This document shows, one piece after another, positions 63,805 to 64,000 of a DNA stretch of 64,000 bases (positions are counted from its first letter, which is position 1; every line of letters starts with the position of its first letter). The DNA is from Albimonas donghaensis (GTDB lineage: Bacteria > Pseudomonadota > Alphaproteobacteria > Rhodobacterales > Rhodobacteraceae), in assembly GCF_900106695.1 (NCBI RefSeq), contig NZ_FNMZ01000001.1, forward strand, positions 1,116,001-1,180,000, written 5' to 3'. The position numbers and the translations under genes were made by a program. A model generated the notes under the pieces. That model had not been told where the DNA came from. It made no database searches and saw nothing but the letters and a program-made list of their open reading frames with translations.

Positions 63805-64000
63805 ATGATCTATCACCGCCGCCCAAGCTGGCGCCTGCCGGAAAGCGCCGCGACGCCGGAAAGCCTGTTCTGGAACCGTCGCCAGGCGCTGGCCGCGATG
63901 GGGTTCGGGGCGCTCTCCGCCGCCCTGCCCGCCCTGCCCGCCAACGCGCGCGAGGCCGGGACCGACTGGACCCCGAAACCGCCGCTCGATCCCGCCTACG
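63805..64000 (+). CDS. msrP: Protein-methionine-sulfoxide reductase catalytic subunit MsrP, N-terminal part (runs off the right edge)
   Basis: The first 65 codons of a molybdoenzyme that repairs oxidised methionines in periplasmic proteins. The opening IYHRRPSWRLPESAATPES and the twin-arginine signal (NRRQALAAMGFGALSAALPA) are typical of MsrP/YedY. AAGGGAG precedes the ATG at 63805. The catalytic domain lies outside the window, so integrity cannot be judged. Confidence 0.85.
   Translation, partial: MIYHRRPSWRLPESAATPESLFWNRRQALAAMGFGALSAALPALPANAREAGTDWTPKPPLDPAY

Overview
The window is about 64 kb of very GC-rich DNA from an alphaproteobacterium, most likely a marine Rhodobacterales (Paracoccaceae) species. 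The supporting signs are a circularly permuted (two-piece) tmRNA gene directly upstream of an alpha-type sspB, the run fumC / GNAT / DUF4169 / ribbon-helix-helix, a class II DAHP synthase, a DUF2927 protein, and two exported proteins ending in a VPLPA-type sorting tail. Genes are dense, mostly in short operons with ATGA or GTGA start/stop overlaps. No rRNA, tRNA, transposase, integrase, phage gene or CRISPR array was seen, so this looks like ordinary chromosome.

Layout. 0-7.6 kb: end of pdxA, rsmA, a MarR regulator, ROK sugar kinase plus sdhE, an XRE regulator, an EamA exporter and an aspartate-type aminotransferase. 7.9-13.6 kb: a complete peptide/nickel-type ABC importer. 14-19.2 kb: small membrane protein, WaaE-like glycosyltransferase, an exported C-type-lectin-like protein, bifunctional ATP sulfurylase/APS kinase and a diguanylate cyclase. 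19.7-22.6 kb: D-amino-acid transaminase, dgcA and dgcN, which together read as a D-glutamate catabolic unit. 22.8-31.9 kb: opgH and opgC (osmoregulated periplasmic glucans), separated by a group consisting of a zinc-less MDR dehydrogenase, a PTPS-fold protein without its catalytic residues, a GT4 glycosyltransferase, a methyltransferase, cytochrome b561 and a RibD/DHFR-like reductase. 32-38.5 kb: TTC38-like repeat protein, a YeeE/YedE transporter with a DUF302 partner, a siroheme synthase with a short C-terminal domain, and GNAT and VOC proteins. 38.6-45.9 kb: the carbon-phosphorus lyase operon phnGHIJKLNM, with divergent phnF and a clear operator between them. 46-53 kb: GST, ssrA, sspB, fumC, small conserved proteins, ChaC and a 2-keto-4-pentenoate hydratase. 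53.9-64 kb: two M20 hydrolases (one argE-like), two secreted proteins of unknown role, a GlxA/AraC regulator, a second VPLPA protein, aroG class II, serB and the start of msrP.

Functional links. ssrA and sspB encode the tag and the adaptor for ClpXP turnover of tagged proteins. The phn operon makes alkylphosphonates usable as phosphate; no phnCDE transporter lies in the window. Dat, DgcN and DgcA could carry D-amino acids into D-glutamate, then N-acetyl-D-glutamate, then N-acetyl-L-glutamate; the ArgE-like deacetylase 33 kb away could complete the path. The least explained part is the 24.9-30.0 kb group, proposed here as a candidate route to a modified pterin-like compound. Intergenic DNA contains several well-phased short tandem repeats (26, 14, 7 and 6 bp units) and a striking 41-bp palindrome between opgH and dgcN.
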